The notes under the pieces were generated by a model. It was not told where the DNA came from. It searched no databases and saw only the letters and a program-made list of their open reading frames with translations. The position numbers were made by a program, and so were the translations under genes. Below are positions 11,155 to 22,700 of a stretch of 64,000 nucleotides of DNA, one piece after another. Source of the DNA: Ustulina deusta (lineage: Eukaryota > Ascomycota > Sordariomycetes > Xylariales > Xylariaceae); contig JAJNNX010000021.1 of NCBI GenBank assembly GCA_023159155.1, positions 310,001 to 374,000 on the forward strand, read 5' to 3'. How positions within the stretch are numbered: the stretch's first letter is position 1; every line of letters starts with the position of its first letter.

Positions 11155-12249
11155 TTAAAAGTGTGAAATAGTAGTCCCTAGTCGGCGCTCTCTGGCGATG
11201 GCCATGATGGCGTTACTCGCAGCGAGGTCGGTCATACCAACACCAACGGATTTGTATACTAGCAGTCCATCTTTCATCCAGTTTTGTAGAGGCCCCTTGT
11301 CCCCTTCATCTTTCTGTACAGCCTCAATCTCTCCAATCTCGACTAGGTACTCAGCCCCGATCTTGCTTCGGGCAGCTTCTCCTGAGTGCTGGAGAACCCA
11401 TTTGCGGTCATCAACAAGGACCGAACCGGCCTTGGATCCCGGTGAGATTCGTTTCACGGCCTGGAGGAGTAGCTCCGGATCTAGTTCGATCATGTCGGGT
11501 TGCCACGAACCGACAGCGGAAATATAGGGTTGGCGCTCTCTTCCCTCTGTTATTATGTAGCTCGCGGGGAATAACGGTTCGGCCGAACCGACTGTGCAGA
11601 AGACAGCATTGGCAACTGCAAGATGACCCTTCAAACACTCTTGAAAATCTGAGCGTGAAGGATCGATATGTTGCATAGTTGCTGCAGATTTCCACCGTGT
11701 GTTATTTTCCTCCTTTACCTTTGCTAATAGCGCCTCCGCTCGCGATACAGTTCGATTTATCACGACGATAGATTCGATCTCGTCACCCCGGAGCGCTAGG
11801 GCGAGACGGAGGTGCCACAGAGCTTGCTTACCAGCGCCGAAGACAACAATTTTCTCAGTGTGGCGGCGCCAAAGATAGGGTGTCAGTGCGATGAGCGCAG
11901 TGCGATAGCCGGTAATCTCTTCGGCGTTGAGAATGCCAGATGGCAAACCGTCAGAGTCGCACATCGCAACCATGCCACGCAGTGCGCCGGCGGCCTTCGA
12001 TGTTGGGGCTGGCTGAACAATGATTTTGGTTCCAATGCCGTCAGATGAAGTAAATGGTCGGAAAAGGCATTTCTGACCTTCCGGACGATTGATTACCCCT
12101 GGGGCTGGTTGGTACTCGCGCTCAGCGCCAACCGAGTAGGCTCGTAGACATCGTGCGAGCGCATCTCGGAAGGAGAGAATTTCCTCTTTTGAAAGGTTGA
12201 TAAGAATATCGTGTATATCAGAATCACCGAGCACTAGCAAGTTGCCCAT
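11155..12249 (-). CDS. Ornithine cyclodeaminase / mu-crystallin family protein
   Basis: Single-exon NAD(P)-binding protein of 364 aa in the OCD/mu-crystallin family, whose members deaminate ornithine to proline, reduce imino acids or make related amino acids. The GAGKQA dinucleotide motif is at residues 138-143. The substrate-site Lys equivalent is in GTKIIV (Lys75). The family segment TGYRTALIAL lies at residues 113-122, and the C-terminal YKSVGVGMTDLAASNA is the conserved catalytic-domain end. Length is slightly above the usual 310-350 aa. It lies between a broken FAD amine oxidase and an MFS transporter on the same strand, which hints at a small amino-acid or imino-acid module. Distance to the MFS gene is 1.3 kb, so it has its own promoter. 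No lesions. Substrate cannot be told from sequence alone. Confidence 0.9.
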   Translation of the reverse strand: MGNLLVLGDSDIHDILINLSKEEILSFRDALARCLRAYSVGAEREYQPAPGVINRPEGQKCLFRPFTSSDGIGTKIIVQPAPTSKAAGALRGMVAMCDSDGLPSGILNAEEITGYRTALIALTPYLWRRHTEKIVVFGAGKQALWHLRLALALRGDEIESIVVINRTVSRAEALLAKVKEENNTRWKSAATMQHIDPSRSDFQECLKGHLAVANAVFCTVGSAEPLFPASYIITEGRERQPYISAVGSWQPDMIELDPELLLQAVKRISPGSKAGSVLVDDRKWVLQHSGEAARSKIGAEYLVEIGEIEAVQKDEGDKGPLQNWMKDGLLVYKSVGVGMTDLAASNAIMAIARERRLGTTISHF

Positions 12250-13550
12250 CTCGATGTTCCGGCGAGATTATGACGATGGTGAAAGAGGGGCAATTAAGTG
12301 ACGGGATAACCGTTATACAAGGCTCTAGGTTGGGTTGGTAAGTCTGAGTACAGCACTATTCAAAAGCAACTTATACTAGGCTCGGGATCGCACAAGCTTG
12401 AACTTGATATCGTGAGACACGAGGAAGCTCATCTAACTAGGCTCATACGCATCTTCCTTTATGGCCGACATCGCCTCGAAGCCGAACGCCCTACCCCAAG
12501 CGAGTCTGCCGATTCTCCACAGCTTCCCCTGATTTTCCCCGCAGCACTCGATTAGTCTCTGTGCCAAGGTGTTCACAAGAGACCTACTCTCTAATATGTG
12601 TTTACTTATCAGCCAGGCAATTTGAGACTTGAAATGTCACTCAATTCCTTTTATCTACGGCCATATTTTTACGATTATTAAGAGCAATTCCAAGAGCAGT
12701 GACAGCCTTAAGTCGTGGCGCCGGGGTGGTTGGAGGGGTTATCAGAGCTTCGTAGGGGCCCATCTTGAAGATAGACTCTGACCTTTCGTGAAAGGCCGTC
12801 CTAAAATTTCAGGAAATCAGGTCATTCTCAAGTTTGGCAAAATATGTCTTGAGCTTGGGAGTCTAAAACCCATACGCCGCAATTGAGCATAACAATTCTG
12901 GTAGCTCTGCCTTTCTCATAGAATTTGCTTTCCAACATATCCCCATCGAAGATTCGCGTTAGGTTCGGCTTTTTCCGGCACTGCGAGCGCATTTATAGTG
13001 GTGCGTAGGGATATGTGTTCGGGTCTAGCGGGCCCTTTTCGGCGACCTCAACGGAATCGGACCCGAAACCTTTAGGCGAGCTTCCTGTTACTTGAGCGAG
13101 GTTTAGTTTCCGCATTGAGAAAATACGAGTATTCGAGGGGTTGGCATGATATAATTCAGAGCCCAATTGCTACGAGTGCTGGATCGTAGGCAGTGGTGCG
13201 AACGTGCCGCTAAAAGTGGTTCTCGATAGGTGCTATTCATTCAACAAACACCTAACCAGCGGGTTACAGGGTTCGCAGCAAATGCGACGTATATCTGCTT
13301 TAGGTACCTACGCTATCCAAAGCCTATCAATATCACGATAAATGTAAATATTTAGCAGGAAGGTGCCCGTATCTATCGATGGTTATTGTACCATGTACCA
13401 AATCGTATTATAATGCCATCCGGTTGGTTGAGACAATGAAACCTTCCGCACACCGAATATGGGTTAATTTTCGTGAAACTATCTCCTTTGTTTCTCAATC
13501 CTAGATGATGCTCCGCTACATCAACGAATTAAGTATAACTCTTCCTTAGT
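12250..13550. other. Intergenic 1.3 kb, nothing recognised
   Basis: No coding potential or repeat was recognised. It holds the promoter of the cyclodeaminase-like gene at its left and the 3' end of the MFS transporter at its right. Confidence 0.5.
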
Positions 13551-15854
13551 CTATAAACGGCGCTCTCTAAGAAGGGAGCCTGCAGCAAGTCCTGTGAGGG
13601 AGAAAACCAAGACGACAGCTTGATTGGTATTAGCTTTGCATCGCACCAGAGTGACCATCATGAACGCACCGAAGCTAGCCCTCAAGCCGACCACATATCC
13701 GCCAACGACAATATCCCCGAGGGAAGGGGGTAGTTGCCGAATATAGTCAACATTGGCTATGGACTTCTTTATGATCTTCCAGATTGTTAGACTTGTTATC
13801 ATATTCATGGAATAATTGTTGATTACCTCGGTTCGACTCTCGAGACTCAGCCCGACATCCAGGAGTTTCTTGTCTAGAACTCTCTGCAGGACATCTAACA
13901 TCACAGCACTGCCAGCCGTCACGCCGAGTAACATGCCGATTGGCATAGCTAGCTGTAAGCCGGAATTCGCGACAGCTTTGTGGGCTGGCTCAACGACTGC
14001 GTTGATACTGACAAAGACAGCCGAGCCTGCCATCCCCGCGCCAAAACCACTAGAATGAATTGTAAATAGGATACGTGGAGGAGAAGCGAAGCGACTTACC
14101 CCAAGAAAATATATAGAGATTCCCACCAATTCGTATTACCAGACCATCGAATGATGAGCAGTGCGTATCCAATTGAAGCGAATAGCGAAGATGCCAAAAT
14201 CACTGCTTTATAACCACCAGTTCTAAGCCCAATGTTAGTAACGAAATTCCCTTTTCTACGAGGTGTTTCGAATTCATAGACTTGCCGTCGGATGAAATGG
14301 CCAGCTACTAATCCCCCTACAGCATTTCCAACAACGCCTGGGACGAGATGGAGCCCCGCGAGAGTGCTCGATACCCCACCCGTGATTTGAAAGTATAATG
14401 GTACAAAATACATGAGCTGAAAATAGCGTGCGTTAGTCGAGTCGGTGAGATATAGGGATCCGGCTATATTCTCACGCTTGTCTGAGCACCAACGATGCAG
14501 CATATAGCAATATAGGACAACGAGATGTCTCTGTGCATGATTAGTCGTAAAGGAAACGCTGGTCTCTCCGCCCATCGAGCCTCGTTGACGACAAAGATGC
14601 CTAATACTAAAATACCAGCCCCAAAAAGGCCAAATACGATTGGATGCGTCCACGGCACCTTGACGCCTCCGATCTCGATGGGAAGCATCAACAAGAGGAC
14701 TCCAGTTCCAAGCAGAATCGATCCTGCAAAATCAATGCGTGAAAGCCAGGCCTTAAGGCCCTTTGTGTCACTCCTTTCCGACTCAGGCGCCTTCGTGTTC
14801 GGAATTACTAAACTGGAAGCAATCATAGCAGCAGCAAATAATGGTGCCTGGCCTGCGAAAGACCTTTAAGTATATAGTCAACATATTTCCCCGGCTGGTT
14901 ATTAATGAGCAGGGTGTACTCACCATCTCCAACCAACTCTATCGGCTAGGAAGCCGCCTAATGGCCCTCCTATTGAACGTCCAGCCGTGCTGACAATGTT
15001 GATATAACCAAGCCATGAAGCAACATCGCGTAGTGGGATCAAATCTAAAGTAGCAGACGTTAGCTGTTCCTATTCGCCTGTGAATTCCGAGTATTCGAAT
15101 TACCTGTAGTGAGTACCAGTGCCAAGTTCGCCATTCCGGAGCCTCCGGATCCAGATAGCACACGCCCGAGTACAGCATGCCACATTGATTGGCTTAGGCC
15201 TCTAGAAACTTTTCAGTGTGGACCTCTTTGACGGCTATGGTTCGCACATACATGATGGCGCTGCCTCCATTGGTTAGCCTCTTAGCACTTCACGAACGTG
15301 ATCATTACCTACCAGCCAATACCAAATAGCGCATAGCAGAGAACGAGCATAACCCTGCGTCCATATACGTCGCTAAGTTTCGCGTACTGGGTTGTGTTAA
15401 ACAACAAGAAGTTTCATAGGCAATAAGGCATTACATGCTTACCAGGACCTGAGTAGCAACCCCTCCCAATAGAAAACTGATAAAAAGCCAGCTCGAGTCC
15501 TCCAGGGCGTTAAACTCGGATGCGATTCTGGGGTGAGTCGCGAGGACCAAAGAAGTGTCGGCACTGGATGTGAAGAGTCCTTTCCCGATATGTTAGCTTG
15601 TGCGGTATATGGCCAATAGTCGACGAACCTATCATGAGAACGGCCACTACTTTGATAAATGACGATGTGGCAATCTTGGGAGGACTAGTAGTGTCATTTG
15701 AGCACGGAAAAACTTCGTTAGCCTCAATATCTGCTGGGATTTTCGTAGGGCTCTCTTGGTGCGGAGAGCCAACCAAGGCATTGCGGTCGGCGCTGACTTC
15801 ATCCCCATTCTGGTCAGAATGAAGCAGTGAAGTGGTCTCGTCCGGCGATGACAT
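13551..15854 (-). CDS. MFS transporter (DHA/Vba-like drug or amino-acid exporter)
   Basis: Major facilitator of 619 aa with about 14 membrane spans. Nine exons on the minus strand join in frame: 15854-15629, 15579-15443, 15386-15313, 15260-15252, 15192-15104, 15044-14924, 14863-14476, 14416-14100 and 14049-13551. The soluble N-terminus contains a dileucine (TSLLHS). TM1 is followed by DTSLVLATHPRIASEF, then the motif-A loop KLSDVYGRR. GRVLSGSGGSGM and later LADRVGWRW are typical of the fungal DHA2/vacuolar basic-amino-acid (Vba) and multidrug group. Introns are 45-100 nt. The fourth exon is only 9 nt, supported by a GTATGT donor and by frame. ATG 15854 is chosen; an in-frame ATG at 15911 is possible. 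Substrate unknown; the neighbouring amino-acid-type genes suggest but do not prove an amino-acid or amine cargo. Confidence 0.9.
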
Positions 15855-16301
15855 AGTCAAGATTTCGATACGCAATTGGGAACAAGAGTCCTGTTGCGGT
15901 GTCACTATCACGGCTTATCAAAGGTTAAGGCCAAGGGCGGATGGCCATGAACATTTGGGTAGCAGTGCCGTGCAACGCATATTAAAGGGATGCCTAAACA
16001 GGCATCCGGCGTCGCAATCTCTCCCCCTGCAGCCACTCCCGTTGTCGGTGAGATGAGCCGCAAGTAGTATAGGTATCAATAAATCCGGTCGCAGGTATGT
16101 TGGCCGTGGCGCACCAATGGCAGAAGCTAGGAATGGTGCAATTGGATAATGGATGGCGACACTAACTCCACAAAAGCCAGGCATTCATATTTGAGTAGTG
16201 TGAGTCCTCGGCCAAACTTTTTCGTCTGCTAGGACACATATTATGATCGTGAATTTATTAATATCTCCTCAGTGGTCTGCACGTCAGCGCTCTATTTGCA
16301 T
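15855..16301. other. Intergenic between MFS transporter and sulfatase
   Basis: About 450 bases holding the MFS promoter and the sulfatase terminator. No gene seen. Confidence 0.5.
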
Positions 16302-18190
16302 CTACGTCCATTCGTGCCAGTCCTGCCGCAAGCCTAATTCAGGGATCCTTCGTTCGTACTGTGGCCCTTCAGCATCTATTATGTACCCCATCTCGCACCT
16401 TTCAAATCTGATACTCTCCGTTTCTGTATCATAAAATGAGTCAAATCGTGGTGAAAGAGCGTCCTTCAGGCTCTCAACATTGCCAGCGGGATGAAGCTCG
16501 CGCCAAGGGTGAATACAGGTCTGTGCGCGACAAGATTTTAGGATGAAAAGGAGAGTATCTAGTCTCCGGACGACCTTATCTAAGGGCCGGCCCAGTAGCA
16601 TACTGCCCGAGCCTTCTTGAGGATGTAAGAGGTTAACCATTTGTCCTGGGTCGGTAGTTAGATCATAGAGCTCATGTTCGTTGTTGCACCAGACTTGATA
16701 AAGCAAGTTATATGATCCTCCGATGACGCGCACTGCCTTGTAGGTGTTGTTCGTGGTAATTCTGGGATACCAGTCAAATACCTGGCCCTCGTTCGACGCA
16801 AACCCCCAATGTTCCACCGTGACGTGCTCATGTCGCTCGTCTTTAGCTTGATCGAGGCCGACTTGAGTAAGCGGTATTGCTAAGCCATCGAAGTCGTCAC
16901 GTAGAGGAGCTCCAGCAATCTGCAGCAGAGTTGGAGCGAAGTCGGTGTGAGTTGTCACGATGTTGGTCGTGAAATTCTTCGGCACCCCCGGTCCCCTGAT
17001 GATGAGCGGGATATTGATATCTTCCTCGAAACTGCATTGCTTGGACGGGTTTAGACGATGTTGCCCAATGTGGTAACCATTGTCTGTTGAGTATATCAAA
17101 TAAGTATTATCCAGGATCCCGAGATCTTCTAGACGATGCACTAAGCTGTCCACAATTTCATCCACACTCTGAAGAGCTCTGAGGCGTTGCGCATAGAAAT
17201 GGTCGTTATATTTGACGTTCTCGGGACTTTGCTGGGGGAGGTTTCGAATCCAGCTTACACCAGACGTTTTATCTGGGTTGAAATTTGATGTTCTTGGCAC
17301 TTTTGCGCCTTGGAAGAGGTGAGCGTGCCGCTCTGCTGGAACCGGTGGGCTGAATCGAACTTCAGTAATATTACTGTGGTTGCCATGTTTGAATGCTGGA
17401 GACTGGATGTCCGCATGTGGAGCCACAGGAGCAATACCAAGGAAGAAAGGTTTCCTGGCATCATATGCTTCATCTAGGAATTTAAGTGCCTTTTTTGCTA
17501 GAACGTCAACACTGTGTTGACCCTCGTAGCTAACTGGAGGGTCCTGGTTTCTCTGATATGTGCTATTCATATACCAGTACGTAAAGGGGTCAAGCAAAAA
17601 GTCCTAGGCCCAATTAGTAAAAAGTACAGTCATCGTGAAGCAAGCTTCCTCACAGAGCCGATCCATCCTGCAGCGAAAGGTGAATCATACGTGTCGACCG
17701 AGTGAGCGTTAAAGAGCTTGCCGGTATAGTAGGTGTTGTATCCTGCTTCTTGTAGCCAGACCGGGAGATATTTGTCATTTAGTCCTTGGCTAACAAATTT
17801 CGGATAGCCCCCTATTGCAATCGTAAGCCAGCCTCAGGACAATTTTCTCTAAGACGTACCATATGGTGCTGATACATCAGTAACGTTGGTATTATGCGCT
17901 GCTTTGCCAGTCCACAAAGCGACCCTAGAGGGACAGCAGAGTGCGGTAGTACAGAAGTGTTTTCTGAAGGAAGTGCCACGATCAATTAAATGCTCTTTGA
18001 CGAAAGGCATATAATCAAGTGATTGCATATGAAGGTCTTGGTCGTCCGTCAAAATGAATACTATATTCGCGCGACTCCTCCCTGACCCGATCAACGGTTG
18101 TTGATTGATTGGGCCAAATGTGATAGCCCATGATGCCCGTGTTAAGAAAATAAGTAAAGCTAGTAGCGATGATATGAGAATATAGCTCAT
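16302..18190 (-). CDS. Secreted sulfatase (arylsulfatase family)
   Basis: Hydrolyses sulfate esters, releasing sulfate, after conversion of a Cys to formylglycine. Three exons on the minus strand join in frame: 18190-17860, 17811-17654 and 17603-16302, giving 596 aa. Residues 1-22 form a hydrophobic signal peptide. The metal site DD is at 49-50 (TDDQD). The sulfatase signature ALCCPSRVALWTG lies at 83-95; Cys85 is the expected formylglycine residue. YYTGKLFN and later a second metal-binding segment (STDNGYHIG) match the family. Length fits fungal arylsulfatases (about 560-610 aa). Several N-X-S/T sites fit secretion. It is divergently placed against an ACS-family permease whose start is about 860 bp away. 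Sulfatases of this kind are typically induced by sulfur starvation, but no regulatory motif was firmly identified. No lesions. Confidence 0.93.
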
Positions 18191-19049
18191 GATGGCATTG
18201 GATTCTTTCGCATAGCTTCAGCTGCCATACCTGGTTTATGTCTGTATGGTCTCACGGTTATGGCAGCCATGACTTCCAGTACACACAGGGGGCTTATATG
18301 AGGGGAACGATCTATTTGTACCAGCATAATGTACCCCCCCACCGCTATCGCAGTTGAAGAAGCAGTTGAGTGCCGAGATATGAGCTTACCTGACGTAATA
18401 ATTGGGTATAACCCAGAGCGTTTAAGTTATTAACAGCTGCACTATACGCTTGACGGTATGCGGGGTGCGTTCATGCCAGGCGGGAGTGAGTGACACGTGT
18501 TCGATTGCGTGATATGTGATACCATGCACACATTCCAAGGTCGGCCATTTGACCATAATATGGCCTCTAAGCAGCATGAATACGTAGAGGCGTTACATCC
18601 TAACCAAGTTTGTCTGCTTGTTGTGTCGCCCCGAGAAGCAGTGGTCAGAAACTAGGCGAGTGGTATCGGGAGTAGAGATAAAGACGACTGAATTGGATAG
18701 TGATAATTCAATAGACGAAATTCAGAGCCATGAGAAAACTGCGGCCATAGACCTTAATCGCTGACCCGGCTTTAAAACTGATCGGCGGGGGATAGTGACA
18801 TTAAACGGAATTATGAACCTGTCAGACACGGCACCTTGGAGGCAACCCCGCACGATTGCCGGCCAAATAACACGAGAATATATTAATATTCATAATGGTT
18901 GCATTATGACTATCAATCAAAGCCATTCTTGGCCCCATGCATAATGCTCTACCCCGAATCTATGGATATAGAAATAGGCGTGTTCTGTGTTAAAGTGGCC
19001 TTAACTATGCCGGTTGTTAAGCTGAGGCTTGGGAAAGAGAACCGAAACC
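18191..19049. promoter_or_regulatory. Shared divergent promoter region, sulfatase / ACS permease
   Basis: About 860 bases separate the two divergent start codons. No coding sequence seen. The region may carry control sites for both genes; I could not identify a specific operator by eye. Confidence 0.4.
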
Positions 19050-19430
19050 ATGTCTACCATTGTTCCGGACCAAAAGGCGTCAGGGAAGCTATATCATGAC
19101 GAAATCGATGGCGGGGCCGAAAAGGAAAATATCATATATTCAATTCCGCCCTTAGGTCAACCGCGAGAAGAGAAGAAATTCTGGTTTCAGCGTGGCAAAA
19201 ACTACGATCCGAATGCGATCGCAACACAGGTATGGAAACATACCAATAATATTTATTGAAGACAGCTTTTAAAAATATCAATTGGCAGCCTAGTGTATAT
19301 GATGTTGCCAATATTAGGGCCCAATATAAGCCTCGAGCAGACTGGTCAGAGGTTTCACTAGTCTCTAGCTAAAGCTAACAAAGTTTAATATCGATTGCAG
19401 GGAGAACGCACATCGATTCGATCCCTTGGC

Positions 19431-19435
19431 AAGAT
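19431..19435 (+). repeat. Target-site duplication, left copy (AAGAT)
   Basis: AAGAT precedes the left LTR of the first gypsy element and recurs at 26491-26495. The exact edge is ambiguous by one base, because the LTR may begin with TGT at 19435, which would shift the pair. Confidence 0.75.
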
Positions 19436-19754
19436 GTATAACAAGGGCATATATTATGGGCTTAGAACTTAGTCATATTTAGCTAATAATTCTCTAGGGG
19501 TCTTAAAGTTTATAGCCCCCTTTTTTAAGTGTTCGAACTTAGGATTCTTATAGCCTATTTATGCCCGTTCACTATTAGGCTATTTGGAATATATTCTGTA
19601 ACTCTATTAATGCAAAGGACTATTAGATCTTTTTATATATACGTATAATCTATATAACTTTTAATCCTTTTAATAAAAGCTTATCTGTTTTTCTGTAGGC
19701 CTATATATTGTACTAATAATATAGCTAGTAGTTTAGTATATTGATCCGTATAAT
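19436..19754 (-). repeat. LTR of gypsy element 1, left copy
   Basis: 319 bp, colinear with 26172-26490. Its outer half keeps C and G positions that are T and A in the right copy, while its inner half is heavily mutated. It ends near CCGTATAAT, the mutated form of CCGTGTAAC in the right copy. Confidence 0.93.
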
Positions 19755-22700
19755 ACTATTTTTTTTTTTTTAATATTTGTTTTTAAGCATTTTTATAATT
19801 AAATAGCGCAAAAATTTATAGGTTTTTTTAAGTTATATTAATAGAACTAATATATAGCTCTTTTTGTTTTATTACTATATAAGTAATTATAAGGTTCTTA
19901 AGTCTAGTACTTTTTGGCTAGCTACTTTTTTTACTTAATTAAGTACTTTATATTGCTTTAAATTTTTAAAAAGTTTTTTATTTTTTTTATTTAATAATTT
20001 TTAGATTTAATTAGAGCTGCTTTTTATAGGATCTAGTTAAGGTTAAATAATGTTTAATTATTAACGTAGTAAAGCTTAATAAGTAAAACATAAAAAAAGT
20101 TATAGATTTTTTATTTTTTAGGTAAAATAAATCAGATAATAGTAAAAGAAATAACTTTTTAAATTTTAAAAAGTTTTAATATTTTTTTATTAAACTTTTT
20201 TATAGGTTGTTTAGTTTTAATATTTTTAATATTTAATATTACTAGTTAGTCCTTAGCGTAAGTAGGTGTTTTTATTTTTTTTTTGTTAGCCTATTTTTTT
20301 ATTTTTTATTAGCTCTTTTTTAGGTGCTTTTGCGTGTTTTAGTAGATTTGTGTTATTTAGTATACATATAACTAATTTTTTAGATTATAAAATATACTAA
20401 AAAAAAGATTGTAAGCTGCTAAGTAATATTTATAATTTATATAAAATAAAGTTATATATATAAATATAAATATAGTATTATTATATATAAATTCTATTAT
20501 AAAGAATAAGTTTTTTTAGTTAGTTATTTTATAATTAATAAATATTTATAAATAGATTTTTAAAAACTAGTTAAATCGTTTGGTTTAATTATTAGTTTAG
20601 AAGTAAAAAGCTATGTTTATATATAGCTTAATTTTTACTAGTTTAAAGAAGTCCTTTTATAAGTATATAGTAAATTTAGAATTTTTATTAGAAATAATAT
20701 TAAAAAATATACTATATAATTTTTAATAAATTTTTATAAATATTTTAATAAAGTTATTAGTTTTTTTTTTTAGATTTTTAAAGCTATAAAATAAGCTATT
20801 TTTATAAAAAGGTTAATTATTACTTATATAAAATTATAATTATTTAAAAAGGGTAGGTCTGTAATAAAATCTATTATAACCGATTGCTATGGGCTATAGT
20901 AAAGTTTTATAGGTTGTAATAGTCCGTAAGAGGTATACTATAGGATTTTGTTCTGCTAATATTATAGGTACCCTTATATATATTTTTATATTAATATTTC
21001 TAGGTTTAGCTACTAAAAGTTATAAATAATTAATTTTATAATTTTATCTATTTTTATATATTTTATTACTAATATATTATATTTAGACTTTATTACGTTT
21101 TTTTAAATAGCAATAAGTATTTATAACTAGTCTTTTTTATATAACAGACCGTTTTATATTTTAATGTTTTTATTAAGGTTTTTTAGCTATAAAATATATT
21201 TAGCGTTTTTTTTTCCTGATTAGCAAACTTTTTTTATAAAATCTTAGTTCTATTGCAGTACTATTAAGCTATATAGCTGTTCTAACGTTAGTAGGACTAC
21301 TATTATTACTAAAAATAGTATACTTTATAAATAAAAAAAATGTTTATTTTGTAAGACTGTTTTTATTAGCTAGTTTTTATTTTATTTTTTTTAGGGCAGT
21401 ATTAAACTAGTTTAAATATAATATTAGCCTTTTTATTAAATTGTTTTAATTAATAATTAATTATAAACTAGTATATAAATAATTGCTAAGTTTATTATGT
21501 TTGTTTATAGTTAAGGATTTTTGTAGTTATAAAATATATAAAGTTTTAGTAGTTTAAATAGATCTTGATCCTATGTTTAGTACTTTTTAAGTATTAATAT
21601 TAACGATTAAAAAAGTTTATTATAGCTAAAAGTTTTTTGTTATAGATTTTATAATTTATTTTTATTAGTATAAGCTTGCATAAATAAAAAGCGACTAAAT
21701 ATAGTTATTTATTTAGGTCTTTTTGCGATAGAACTATCCTAAAAGTAAAATCTAATGCGTTAGTTTTTATGTATGCAATTTTTTTTAGGTTAAAATATAT
21801 TAAAATAAAAGCTATAATAAATCGATATTTTAGTTTTTTAAAAGCTTTACTTATTATTTTTGTTTATTTTTATTTTTTTTTGTTTTTTTTATTAGTATTT
21901 ATAAAAAGTTTAATAATTGCTAAAAAATTTTTAATAAACTATTAATAAAAATTAGCAAAACTTATAAATTATTATAATTTTTATAAGGTATTTAAGGTTT
22001 TTTATTTATTAATATAGTTTATTTTGTTTAGTACTATAAAAATTTTATTAGTTTTAATAATATAGCTTAAAAACTTTATTTTTTATATTTACTACTTATA
22101 TTTTTAAGGGGTAACTACTAGGTTATATTGTATTAGCTGCTTTAGGATTTTTTTAATTAGTTAATTATATTTTTTTAATATATTAGCGTAGATTAATAAG
22201 TTGTTTAAGTAAACAAAAAATCTAGCGTTAATAAGGTTATAAAATATATTGTTTATTATAGCTTAAAAGGTTGCTAGGGTGTTTATAAGTCTTATTAGTA
22301 TAACTATATATTTAAAAAAGTTGTATTTGTAACAGAATACTGTTTTTTATTTGTTTTTTTTTTTAATATATATTAAAAAAAATCTAAATTTTAGGTTAAT
22401 TTTAGTAAACTATTTAGCTGTTATAAAATAGGCTTATAGCTTTATAATTAATAGTATTAGGTATTAGACCGGAATTATTATATTATTTAAGTTTTTATAG
22501 TTAATTATAGGTTATAAAAGATTATTTGGGTTTTTTTTATTAATAAATATTAAAAAAACTCCGTATAATAAAATAGATTTTTAAATATGCCTAGTTTTTA
22601 ATTTTTTTTTAATTATAGTTTTAAAATATTTAGTTTTTATGTGCTTATAGTATATAATAGTCCTTATAGCAATATTTTATTTTTTATAATATTAATAAAA

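Noticed and set aside
19436..19754. GTTCGAA-containing stretch in the LTR resembling a tRNA B box
   Set aside because: No cloverleaf or A box at the right spacing; lies in an LTR.
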